Source: Ottelia alismoides (taxonomy: Eukaryota; Streptophyta; Magnoliopsida; Alismatales; Hydrocharitaceae). From it: DNA of 64,000 bases. This document shows, piece by piece, positions 25,601 to 37,600 of the stretch (the stretch's first letter is position 1; the number at the start of each line of letters is the position of its first letter). A model generated the notes under the pieces. That model saw nothing but the letters and a program-made list of their open reading frames with translations. It did no database searches and had not been told where the DNA came from. Position numbers and translations under genes: made by a program. The stretch lies in assembly GCA_037367405.1 (NCBI GenBank), contig JAZKJV010001866.1, positions 124,001-188,000 of the forward strand, given 5' to 3'.

Positions 25601-28600
25601 AGGATGGGACGATTGTATTGTTCCATGTATAGTGACTTGGATATTGAGATCACATCTCAAATCCAGATCTTGCGGACCTCTCATAGATGCTTGATTAAAT
25701 CAAAACCGTAAATCTAATCTTCTCATTGCATCTGGATCACGTTTAGATCAATGTCGAACATTTGGACCAAGATCAGATCACTTCTCTACTGAGAGGAGTC
25801 ACTAAAATCCAGACCCATTTCATCACTCCCTAGGAATGGAAGCGTCATGGTTATTTAATCGTTTATGATCACATCACTCTCAGGTATTCGTAATACATGT
25901 ACATCCTGCATACTGGAAGACCCAGATAAAACCCAAAGTATTAGATCAAATTTACACTGTCTACTTCAGGGTTTTATCATTAAGTTTCTCATTCGATCAG
26001 TGGGAGTCGGTATCGATAATATACTTTCCAAAAGCATATATCATATCTAAGTGTTGATCATATACTTTCCAAAAACATATATCAAACCTTACAAATTCTG
26101 TCAAGTTTCCAAAGCAAGACAATCGTGCACGGAATTTGATTCTTCAAATATCTCGTGAGTGAGCTCATGTCTTCCCGGTTCATTAAATGAACCTGTATGA
26201 CCTCTTTGCGAGATCGTTTTACTCATATGCCCTTGTATGCATATTAGCGCACCGGTGTATAAATCTTGATTAGGTCATCAACCTATTGGTCTGCCAAATT
26301 TACATACTCAGACTTATAGTAACAAATCTGTCTCCAGTCAAAGGATGCGTGCCTATATCGTGACAACATACAATATAGGACTTTGGTTATCTCGATCTCA
26401 TTAAGTCAATTCTTTGACCTAACTTATCTAACACCTCGGTATCTCTATTCCTATGCAGAGGCCTACATCAAGAGGTCGGTTAGATATTAGCCTTTAGAGA
26501 AAGGGTTGCAATCTCCTTCTCAGGCTGGAGATCATCTCTTAATAATCATTTGACGGTGCTTAATGAGTCCTAAATCTAACTCTTTAGATATTCATCCAAG
26601 CACCAACCTAAATGATCCATTGATTGAATAAAAAACTGTATGATCATTACGATGGCCATGATACATAACCCTAATTGTACTGAGGGACCTATTATGGGAT
26701 TGCTGCATGGATGCCTCTCTTGGCGGTTTCCCGGGTGACGTGGCGGGTAGGTGCTCGGGGTTCGAGGGTGATCTCGGCTTCTCGAAAGGGATGCCCGGGA
26801 CCTCGTTTCGGGCTTTCTCTCCCGATATTCGGATGGTACATTATTTGGACCGGACCCTCTTTCAGATCCGGGAGTGGTTCGGGCGGGCGGGTTGTGGAGC
26901 TGGATCCGATCGAGCATGACGTGGCGGCCAAGAGCCCACCAGAACATGGGATGTTGCTTTTGGGGTCGACTGAGAGGGGAGGATGCCCGCCGATTACTGG
27001 ACCCTTCTCTCTCGATACTTGCGTCGAGGAGGTCGAGGGCCTTCATCAGGGATCTCCCTCTCAAGCTTCGGGACCTTTCATTAATCTTAGTCCATCTGGG
27101 GCTGAGTGGAGGCTCAGATTGATGCTGAGGCTGATGGCGACTCCAGAAGGAGATCTGCAAAGCATTACAGAAGGAGGAACAAATCGTGCACGAGGTTGGG
27201 GGAGACTCAGACTTGCCTCACTTTCAAAGAGGCGGTGGCGGCAACGGCTGGCGTGGTTCGATCAGGGGGGAACGACGATGTTTCCTCATGAAGGTCTTAT
27301 TATGGAATGTGAGGGGGTTGGGGGATGCAGACAAACGGAAAACATTGGGTACCAGGTTCACAGAATGGGGCTGCGATGTGGTTTTGCTACAGGAAACGAA
27401 GCTCCGTCAGGTGGGAGATGATCTCTGGCGATCTTTTGGTGCGGGGAGTTTGGATGACTTTCGTGCCCTGGATGCTGAGGGCTCTGCTGGTGGTTTGCTC
27501 ATAGCTTGGAGATCGACGGCCTTCTCCTTTAACTCTATTTTCAAGGGTTGCCATTCTATTACCGTATCTCTCACGAGGCGGGACGATTCTTCTGCTATGG
27601 CTTTCTCCTGTGTGTACGATCCCTGCTGTCATATTAAGAGGAGGGAATTATGGGACGAGCTTCTTGGGGTCAGGCAACAGTTTGCGGGCCTTCCTTGGCT
27701 GATTGGAGGAGATTTTAATGTTACCTTGCGCGCTTCGGATAGACCCCGTTCGAGGGGGGTGCGGATCCGGGCTCGGCTGATTTTACTAATCTTATCGGCT
27801 CCTTAGCCCTGGAGGATCTTTGTGCTAATGACATTTTGTACACCTGGAGGAACTCGTCGTCAAGGTCTTGCATTGACAGGTTTCTGGCTTCCGAGGTCCT
27901 TATGACGGCCTTTCCCCTCGCTCTTGTTTACTCTTGTCCGCGCTCTTACTCGGACCACACTCCTATCTTATGGGACTCGGGTGTGTCGTCTCCCTCTTCT
28001 GGCTTCTTTAGATACGAGAAATGTTGGCTCCAGGAGGACAATTTCAGAGACTTTGTGGCAGATATTTGGGGGAAGGACTATGGTGGGGGGTCGGCTGTGG
28101 GGAGATTTGCTCGGAAGTTGGTATTTTTGCGGAAAAGCTTGGCTACTTTTAAGAGAGCCTCGCGAGAGGCGCGGGCGTCTGCCAGAAAAGAGGCGGAGGA
28201 GATCGTGGCTTCTTTAGATGTTCTGGAGGGGGAAAGGGATCTCTTACCGAGGAGGTGGCTACCAGATCAGCTGCATAGGCGAGGGTGGAGGTTGAGGATC
28301 GGAAGCGGGTGGCGGAATGGCGTCAGAGGGCGAGAATCTCATGGCTAAGAGGAGGGGACGCTAACTCCTCTTATTTATATAGGGTGGCCAGTAACAGGAG
28401 GCTCTCGAACTTTATTCGTTCCATCTCCTTTGATGGCAGGGTGGTGCTGGTGGAGGATGCACCAGGGAGGGAGGTGGCGACATACTTTAAAGATTTCTCC
28501 TCTTCGCGCGCACCTAGGCGTTGGATCTGGTTGGGGGAGGGGACTCAGTCCCTCTCGCACCTGCTTCATGACGAATTGACTAAGGAGGTGACTTTGGAGG

Positions 28601-31600
28601 AAATCAAGAAGGCGGTTTGGGATCTCAATGACAATGCTTCGCCGGGGCCGGATGGGTTCCCAATTGCTTTCTACAAGGACTTTTGGGAGCTGGTGGGGCA
28701 GGAGGTATGGGATGTTATTGTCGAATTTTGCAGGTGTAATGCGGGATTTGAAAAAATCAATAGGGCTATCATTGTTCTGCTGTCGAAGCTTTCCTCCGCA
28801 CGACGTATTGAGGACTTTCGTCCTATTGCTATTTCGAATGGTCTTTATTTGATAGTAGCGAAGGTGTTCGCTCGTAGACTCGCCCCGGTGCTTGATGACC
28901 TTATCTCTCCAGGGCAGACAACTTTCATTCGCGGTCGGAAAATTGCAGATGTTACGGCTCTGGCATCTGAGATGGTGGAGAGTTGGATTAGGAGAGGGAC
29001 CCATGGGGTGCTCTGGAAAGTTGATTTCGCTAAGGCTTACGACTCGCTTGATTGGATTTTCTTGTGGTCGGTCCTGAAAGCTCGTGGGTTCCCTAACATC
29101 TGGATCTCTTGGATGCGTCGATGCGTCTCCACGGTTTCGTTCTCCATAATGATTAATGGGTGCATCGTGGGTGATCGCTTCCAACCGAGAAGAGGGGTTC
29201 GGCAAGGCTGCCCCCTGGCCCCCTTCTGTTTGTTCTTCCGGTTGATGTGCTTCCTCGGATGGCAGCTCGTGTGGTTGATTGTGGTCTTTCCATGGGCTTC
29301 TCCTACGGCGACCGGATGATCCCGACCCTTCAATACGCTGACGATACGATCGTGTTCATTGAGGGGGGTCGTGAGGAGGTCAGGGGCATGACAACGACTT
29401 TGGAAATATTCAGCGAGCTATCGGGTTTACTCATCAATCAAAACAAGTTCAAGGTGATCCCCTTTGGTTTGAATTCGGAGACGGCCTCTGATTGTGGGTT
29501 GGTCCTGGGCTCCCCCCTACTTCTCTTCCGATTGACTACTTGGGCATGCCCCTGGGGGTGGGGAGGGCTAGATATCGCGACTGGTACAAAGTTGTTGAGA
29601 AGGTGGAGAGACGACTCTCCGGCTGGAGTTCGGCCCTGCTTTCGAGGAGCGGCCGCCTTGTGCTCATCAAATCTGTTCTTTCGTCTATCCCCGTCTACTA
29701 TCTCTCTAATTGGCAGCTGCCGGTGGGGGTGCGGAGACGTATTGAGAAGATGATGTGGAATTTTCTTTGGGGGAGAAGGGGGCCTTATTCGCGTGGTCCA
29801 CATCTCGTGGATTGGGAGGAGGTGACGAAGAGGAAGTGTGAAGGGGGACTTGGCATCCGTCGTCTCGACAGGGTCAATGACACTCTACTTTTAAAGTGGG
29901 TGAACAGGTTATGGGGTGTTTTTGATAATTTCTGCTCTTCCCTATTGCGGGAGATTCTTGGTTTAAATGGGGTGTTGCTGGGGGAGATTGGTGGTCTCCG
30001 CTCTCGTACCCCCTTCTGGCGCGGGGTGATGTTGGTGGGCCACCGCTACTCGCATCTCTGTACTCCTGTTCTCGGGGATGGCAGGTCTTTCAAGTTCTGG
30101 ACGGACAGATGGGCTGGTGGAGCCCCCTTAAGGGATTCTTTCCCGCGCTTATTTGCCTTGGCGACCGCTGGGCGTGCTTCTGTGGCTTCCTGTTGGTCGG
30201 GGGATGGCTGGTTTCCGATGCTTCTTGGCTGCCTCTCTGACCAAAGGTTCGACGAGCTTCTTACTCTTCTGGATACTATTAAGAATTCGCCCAGACCCGC
30301 GGGGGGAAGAGACCACTGGGCTTGGCGGGAGGGCGACTTCTCGACGCAGAAGGCTTTCATGGCGATTTCGCGTCTTCCGCAGATACAATCGGATCCCTTC
30401 AACCGCGACTGTACATTCCTTTGGAATTTGAAGCTCCCGGAGTGGGTGGATATTTTCCTTTGGCTCTTTTGTCGGAGGAGGATTTTAATGCGGGATCGTT
30501 GCGCTAGACTATATGGTGGCTTGGCTTCGGTGGATTGTGCTCTATGTGGCGATGACGTGGAGTCCTTAAATTACCTCTTCTTCGCTTGCCCTATCACTGC
30601 GGGCATTTGGGAGGAGGCGAGGATGTCTTAGATCAATACTTCTGACCTGGTCGTTTTCTGGGAGTCGATCCGGTCGAACAAGGACAGGGAGCGCAGTGAT
30701 TTCTTGGGTCTTTTTGCTTGCATTTGGGCGATTTGGCTGGGGCGTAACGCAACAATCTTTAGGGGCCAGAGATTTTACAAGGAAAACGTGTTGGCTCACG
30801 CGGCCCGCCTAACGTGTGACTGGACGATGTTGTAATTCGAGCTTTCTTGTCTAGGGGGGATCTTATGGATCCGGTTTCTCTTCTTTCTGTTTCTCCACTT
30901 GTAATTATCTTTTGCTTTCTCTTCTTTAATTAATAAAGTTTTTGGGGCGAGCACCAAGCCGTCTCCCCCGAATCGTTAGACTTCAAAAAAAAGAGGGACC
31001 TATTATGCAAATTAGTTACTCTTCATTTCAGATCAGGGAATGATATTTGCAATACCATTTATTGCACAATGACTCACTGTGGGCTTGCTTGTCCAATAGT
31101 ATCAGAGCGACAGTACTAGGCCGGAGTTCTCATATTGAAGCCCTAACCCTAAACCTACCCCCATGCCCCCACCTTCGCGCGTCACCCACCTCCATGCGCA
31201 ACCGCACCAACGCAGCCCCGTGCAACCATGCGCGGCCCTGCGCGTCCCTACGCGACACATCACGCCGCCCTGCGTAGCCTTGCACAGTCCTGCGCGCCGC
31301 CCTGCGCAGCCCTGAGTGCTGCAAGCGGCTCCTTGCATGCCGCACCGCACCTGCCTGTGAGGTGTCCCACGTGACCAGCAGTCCTGCGTGTGCAGTTCTC
31401 CGTGTGCAGCGCATCCACGCGCGGCTTGTCTTTTAGCTGTTCATTTTTCGCCGCATTGGTTCCTCAGTTTATTTGATGGATTTGGGTGCATAAGTCTACA
31501 TATGCATTGAAATCCACGTATATTTGTGTAGACATTGATTCTTAATCTACAAAACTCCATGCTTCTACATCCGGCAATATGTCTGAGAACAAAGTCGATG

Positions 31601-34600
31601 TACCCGCCACATGCGCACTCAGAGGTCCAACGCCTATTGTCAAAATGGACGGGATAAATTATAAGCTCTGGGCTATGCAGTTCATGATCCTGATGAAGTC
31701 AAATGATAAGAAACATATTCTTACCGAGGAGGAGCCGGTAGAGAAGACGTGGGTAAATGCCTTGTGCAAGGCGGATGACACTTATGCCAAAGTTTGTCTC
31801 TCTGGTACATTAACGATTGAGATAACCAATGATATGTTACATCAGTTACTGCTAAGGCGATGTGGGATATCCTCACAACAACATATTTTCAAGCGAAGAA
31901 CGGGTCGAAGATCCTCCAACTCCAGCATGACATATTCACTATCAAGCAGAATGAACATCCTCTGCATTCACTGTATACATCCTTGCGTGAGATGTTTGAG
32001 AAGCTCCATAGTTTCATGCCTCTAACGGTGACTCAAGAGCAGCAGAAGACATAGGAATGCTACCATGGGTGGGGTATTCCTAGCAACCCTTTACCTTGAA
32101 TATGATGCTACTCGCTCTCAGATTCTAGCGGATGCCACTATTCCCCCCATGGAGGAAGAGTTCCGCATGCTCAAATGATTACTATTCCATCCACAACCTC
32201 TAATCAGACTTCCTCGGCCATGGCAGCTTCTCGAGGAAGAGGAGACCCTTCTACCTTCCTTGGATGCGGACCTCGTGGTAGAGGAGGTCGTACTCGTCAG
32301 TCCTGCACTTTCTGTCATCGTCCATGTCATTTCGAGGAGACATGCTATTCCAAGTATGGTTTCCCGGCATCAGCCCACATTGCAGAGCAGATTGAGTCTC
32401 CTGCTGCTTCTACTTTAGATCAGAGGTTTGATCACCTCATGGCCAGACTGAGGGATATTATACCTCTTTCCGCTTCACCATCTTCAGGAGATCATTCAGA
32501 TGTGGCAGCCTCAGCTTCTGCCAATACCTCTGCTACAGCTAGCACCTCATGTAACACCCCAACCCAAAACATAGTGCCATACCTAAAACTCACAAAGTGT
32601 GGGTATGGTTTATAAGTTGTGGGGATTACTACTTGACAACTTGGGCTTAAGCATTTTGGGTGGTTGTCAAAGGGTCCATTTGGGCTCGAATCCAACAAGT
32701 TGTCACGGCCAGTTTTCCTCGATAACGGACCGGGGACCTAAGCCCGGGACGTTACAAATGGTATCAGAGCAAATTTCCCTCTGATAGTGGAAAGGGCTAC
32801 CCGAGAGGTGGAGCCGCCCCTACAAAGAGGTTGGAGGAAATGGCTACCCAGAGCGTGCAACCGCCACTATCACTGGGAATAAGTGATGGGCCATGTCGCA
32901 ACGAGGACGTTGCAAATATAAGTTGGGGAGGTTGTAACACCCCAACCCAAAACATAGTGCCATACCTAAAACTCACGAAGTGTGGGTATGGTTTATAAGT
33001 TGTGGGGATTACTACTTGACAACTTGGGCTTAAGCATTTTGGGTGGTTGTCAAAGGGTCCATTTGGGCCCGAACCCAACAAATTGTCAGGGTCAGTTTTC
33101 CTCGATAACGGACCGGGGACCTAAGCCCGGGACGTTACACCTCAGGTACTTATGCTTTTACGTCCCGTCATGGATCTGGCATTACAAAATGGATTATGGA
33201 CTCCGGTGCGACACATCATCTATGTGGAGACAGGCATCAGCTTACGTCATATAAACAGGTTCCACCAGGGAGAACAATTGTGATAGCTGATGGGACTCAT
33301 TCCCCAATCACATGACCGGGGGAGATCACTTTGACGCCTTTGATGCGTTTGCAGAATGTGCTACATGCTCCAGATTTCTCTATGAATTTGCTTTCTATTA
33401 GTCAGATTACAAAGGATTTGCACTGCGGAGCTATTTTTGACCTATCGTCTCTTGTTTTTTAGGGCATTCTTATGGGCAAAGTGATTGGGTGTGGCCGTGA
33501 GCAGGTTGGTCTTTATTGCCTTGTTCGGACTCCCTATGAAGGCATGTCTTCTCATTCGTCTGGATTAGTCTCTCCGTTCACTTGGTACCTTCGGTTTGGT
33601 CATCTCCCTCTTCAGAAGATGTGTCATATGCTGCCACAGATCTCACCTAGTTCTTCCTTTCAGTGCGAGGCTTGTCAGTTGGGAAAGCATCATCAGTCTG
33701 CCTTTCCCAGTCATCAAAGTCGGTGCAGTAGCTCCCTTTTTGAGTTATTTCATGTTGACATTTGGGGTCCGAGTCGTGTTCTTGATCACCAGGGACACAT
33801 ATTTTATTGTGTGGCTATGGACGATATTTCAAGACTGTCATGGGTGTTTCTTTTGAAAAATAAATCTGAACCAGGGCATGTGATCAAAACCTTTATTACT
33901 GAAGTACAGAATGTTTTCTCTACCTTTGTGAAGTTTGTACGGACTGATAATGCTTTGGAATTCTCTACTCGTGCTCTATCCATTTTCTTTCATCTCGAGG
34001 GATTATTCATCAAACATCTCGTCCTTACAGCTCTCAGCAAAATGGTGTTGCTAAGAGAAAGCATCGTCATCTTTTTGATGTTACTCGGACTCTTCTCATT
34101 TAAAGTCGTGCACCACATTCATTTTGGGGTGATGCAGTTCTCACATGCTATTTGGTGAATCGTATGCCATCGTCTGTCTTGGGTGAGAAATTACTTTATC
34201 CATAGCTTTCTCTGAAAAGGAGTTATTCTCACTCACTCGTGTGTTCAGATCTGTTGCTTTTGTTCACCTGTTGATTCCTGGTCTTGATAAGCTCGCTCCT
34301 AGAACTGTCAAATGTGTGTTTGTTGGGTACTCCATGCCTCAGAAGGGATACTAGTGTTATGATCCTTTGCGCAGAAAATACTATAGCATTACCGATGTCA
34401 CATTTTTTGAGTATGTGATGTACTTCTCTTCTACATGTGACAAGTTGCCTTTATCAGACTTTGATGATGAGGTCTACATGCTACCTCCTTCTACGATCTA
34501 CTCACCACCTCCTCCTGTACCTGTTGTACCACCTCCCCCGCCACCTCCACTGGTACCACCACCTCCTCCACCCCTCCTACTAGCCAGTCACATGCGCCAC

Positions 34601-37600
34601 TTGTTCCATCTTTACCTAAATTCTCACGTCGAACTGCTTCTTCTCATGCTCATCGCCAATCATTCATTGAGCCCAAGTTTGTTTTGATAACATAGCTTCT
34701 AACGATGGGTCTGGAGATATATCTGTGCAGGAATCATTACAGGAAAATAGCCCACAGATGGAGGATGTTCCCTCTAACCTGTATATTCCTATTGCAGTTC
34801 GAAAGCAGAAGAGGTCTTGTGCTTCCTACCCTTTTGCTTCTTAGGTATCCTTTCATCGTCTAACATGTGATTTTTAGAGATTTACAACGGCTCTATCTGC
34901 CGTGAAAATTCCACAGAATTATGAGGATGTATTGAAGGATAGTCGCTGGTGCTTGGCTATGGAGGAGGAGATGGCCACGCTACAGTCACGTGGTACGTGG
35001 AGTCTTATTTCTGCTTCAGTTGACGCATCCGTTGTGGGATGCAAATGGGTGTTCACTGTGAAACACCGTGCAGATGGCAGTGTGGATCGCTATAAGGTGA
35101 GACTTGTGGTACGTGGGTTCACCCAGACATATGGGGTGGACTATTAGGATACTTTCTCCCCAGTGGCCAGGCATTCTACTCTACGTATTCTTCTTTCCGT
35201 TGCTGTGACATGAGATTGGCCTGTATCAGCTTGATGTGAAGAATGCCTTCCTCTATGGTGATTTACAGGAAGAGGTCCTACATGCAGCAACCACCTGGGT
35301 TTGCTGCTGAGGGGGAGTGTCAGAAGGTTTGCAAGCTACACAAGGCTATTTATGGCCTTAAGCAGAGTCCAAGAGCATGATTCCAGAAGCTTTCGGACTT
35401 GATAGAGCAACAGGGGTTTGTGCGATCGACTGCCGATCACTCCTTGTTTGTGCAGAAGACCCAGAGAGGTACTATTGTCATTCGTGTGTACGTTGATGAC
35501 ATTATTGTTATAGGGGATGATAAGCAGGGCATTCAGGGTACCAAGGTCTTCCTAGGTCAGAAGTTTGTGATCAAGGATCTTGGACATTTATGTTACTTCC
35601 TTGGGCTGGAGTTTGCCAGGAACCAGCGAGGTCTTGTGATGATTCAGAGGAAGTATGTTACAAATCTTCTTTCAGAGACAACCATGGCATATTGCAGACC
35701 TGTCACTACTCCTATTGACCCGAGCATGAAGTTATATGATGATGACACTGAGGGGGTCGACAAGAGGAGGTACATGGAGCTTGTTGGCAAGCTACTATAT
35801 GTGACTATTACCAGCCCCGACATATCCTTTGCTGTGACCAAAGTGAGTCAGTTTATGGAGCAACCCAGACAGACACATATGGATGCAGTCCATATGATTC
35901 TTAGATACCTGGAGACTTCGCTTGGTACGGACTTCTTTTTAGCAGGGACACATCTCTCTCAGTTACAGCATGTGCAGATGCAGGTTATGCTGGATGTCCA
36001 AAGGATAGAAAGTCTACCTCAGGCTTTGCTGTGTTTATAGGGAATTTCCTGGTTCCATGGAAGAGCAAGAAGCAGACTGTGGTTGCAAGATCGAGTGTTG
36101 AGTCAGAATATAGGGCTATGACGCAGGCTAGCACAGAGATGATGCTTGTCAGATCTGTTCTTACCGACCTGACTAGAGAAGTGCCTCTTCCCATGTACCT
36201 CCAATGTGACAATCAAGCTGCTCTTTTCATTGCCAACAACCTTGCATTACATGAGAGAACAAAACATATTGAGGTAGACTGCCATTATACTAGAGATATG
36301 ATCCAGAAGGGTCTGATTTCTACCCCTCATGCTAGTTCAGGAGAGGCAACAACAGATATCTTTACCAAGACGTTACTCAGGGGGCCATTTTAGAAGTGTT
36401 CGTTCAAGCTGAGTATGATTGACATCTATGCTCCATCTTGAGGGGGAGTGTGGAGATATTTCTACATTCCTATGTATTTTTCTGGTTATTTTATTTCTTT
36501 ATGTAATTTACCCATAGGTCTCTCCTCTATATAAGAGAGTCTAGGATTTCAGGAATAAACATCTCTCTTATTTTTCCCAACACGCTCCATTACCAAATTG
36601 GATGTGGTAAACATATATTATAGTCTTAGTCTCTTGTGAACATAATTGAAGGTTGTGACAAAGAGCACACTACCTAATGAAACACGAACTAACAATGTGA
36701 AAAAAATGGATAACAACATGGTAAAAACATGGATCATGAACATATTGCATTTAAATGATTCCTACTGATATTGCGTACTATAAGAATGCCTAAAACACAC
36801 GACTAAGGAGAGCTACGCTCATATCCTCTAGATATATCTTGAGATTTCTCAAATAAAGCAGGATAACAGACCTCTAGCCCAATACTATACTGTTTTGAAT
36901 TCCATTCGCATGCTGATTTCATACGTGCATGTCTAATACTTGTCAAATGCAAGTACTACTTAGATTTTAGGTGATGGTCGAATTATTCTTTAGAGGTCTT
37001 GATCCTCCTTATGAGGTCCTATAATAATAGATTATTATTGCATCCTATATTCCCTCTATGAAAGTGGCATATAACTAGCTGAGTAAACTCTTTATCTCTC
37101 TTCGTTTCTCACAAGTTGAGATGACCTTTCCCATAGTCGCTTATGGCCGAGGCTGTTGCTGTCACATACCTGGACGAATCAGACCCCAAGCACCTTTGTG
37201 GTCGGACTGGTCACACAAGGGGGTGGTTATTGGGAAATCATAGAAAACCTCTCGCTACTCAATTTAAGTGTCTCTGATATACCTGATTACATTGCTTCCA
37301 CCATATCTAGAGCAAAGTATGATAATTTGAGTTACAGACAACACCATCTGGCCTAGTACGCCTCCACCGGCTCCAGTGTTTTTCATGCAAAACATGATAC
37401 TATAACCTATGCTGCTCCATCAAATATCTCTAGAATGTTTTATATTTTGTGAATTATGTGATTCTTTTGAGTGTCTTGTGCGTTCCGTAAACAACAAGAA
37501 CTATTTTTTTATCCTTGCTATTCTTATAGTTGATGGGATACACCTATTATTGGTTAGAGATATTTCAGATGGCCTGCATATCAAATTGGAAAATATCCTA

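Larger units (their letters stand above)
26697..30992 (+). mobile_element. L1-type LINE (4.3 kb, 5'-truncated) in the element B LTR
   Basis: Flanked by a 15-bp TSD GAGGGACCTATTATG (26682-26696 and 30993-31007), with a short poly(A) tail (A8 after CTTC, about 30985-30992) preceded by an AATTAATAAAG signal-like region. GC content is clearly above the surrounding LTR. It contains an ORF2-like region with endonuclease, RT and zf-RVT blocks. An ORF1 with a clear RNA-binding domain is missing, so it is 5'-truncated within or after ORF1. Confidence 0.93.
16375..31098 (-). mobile_element. Copia element B (minus), long LTRs, Angela/BARE-like
   Basis: LTRs of about 2.65 kb: 3' LTR 16375-19021 and 5' LTR 24056-31098 (the latter enlarged by a LINE). 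On the element's own strand the LTR starts TGTTGGACATGC and ends CATATCCTTCA. The polypurine tract TTTGGGCAGGTGGGAGAT is at 19022-19039, and the tRNA-Met-like PBS complement CTATGATACCA ends at about 24053. TSD GTATC (16370-16374 and 31099-31103). The interior of about 5 kb retains only decayed integrase and RT. The RT spacing, the polypurine/LTR junction and the long LTR recall the Angela/BARE lineage; that assignment is by eye. Confidence 0.88.
24056..31098 (-). repeat. Element B 5' LTR interrupted by a LINE
   Basis: Aligns with 16375-19021 from TGAAGGATATGGGAAG onward. Differences: about 150 bp absent near 24340, about 235 bp extra at 25217-25451, and the LINE with TSD at 26682-31007. It ends CCAATA where the partner ends CCAACA, so the terminal base pair is mutated. 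Confidence 0.88.
16223..36582 (+). mobile_element. Copia element A (+ strand), split by element B and a TRIM
   Basis: 5' LTR 16223-16367 and 3' LTR 36449-36582 (TGTTGAGATATTTCTACATT... and TGTGGAGATATTTCTACATT..., both ending TTTTTCCCAACA). The PBS TGGTATCAGAGC is cut: TGGTATC at 16368-16374, then 14.7 kb of element B, then GTATC (duplicated target) and AGAGC from 31099. The interior 31104-36448 has gag, pol and polypurine tract TTGAGGGGGAG. The outer 5-bp flanks (AGCTT and CGCTC) match only in part. Multiple stops and frameshifts throughout. Confidence 0.88.

Noticed and set aside
26576..27160. 194-codon minus-strand ORF
   Set aside because: It spans the junction between element B's LTR and the LINE, so it cannot be an ancestral gene; it reads antisense to the LINE and has no domain.
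28375..29205. 276-codon minus-strand ORF inside the LINE
   Set aside because: Antisense to the well-supported LINE RT; long only because the region is GC-rich.
32759..32770. tRNA gene signal
   Set aside because: The repeated TGGTATCAGAGC is only the 12-bp primer-binding site complementary to tRNA-iMet; no cloverleaf surrounds it.
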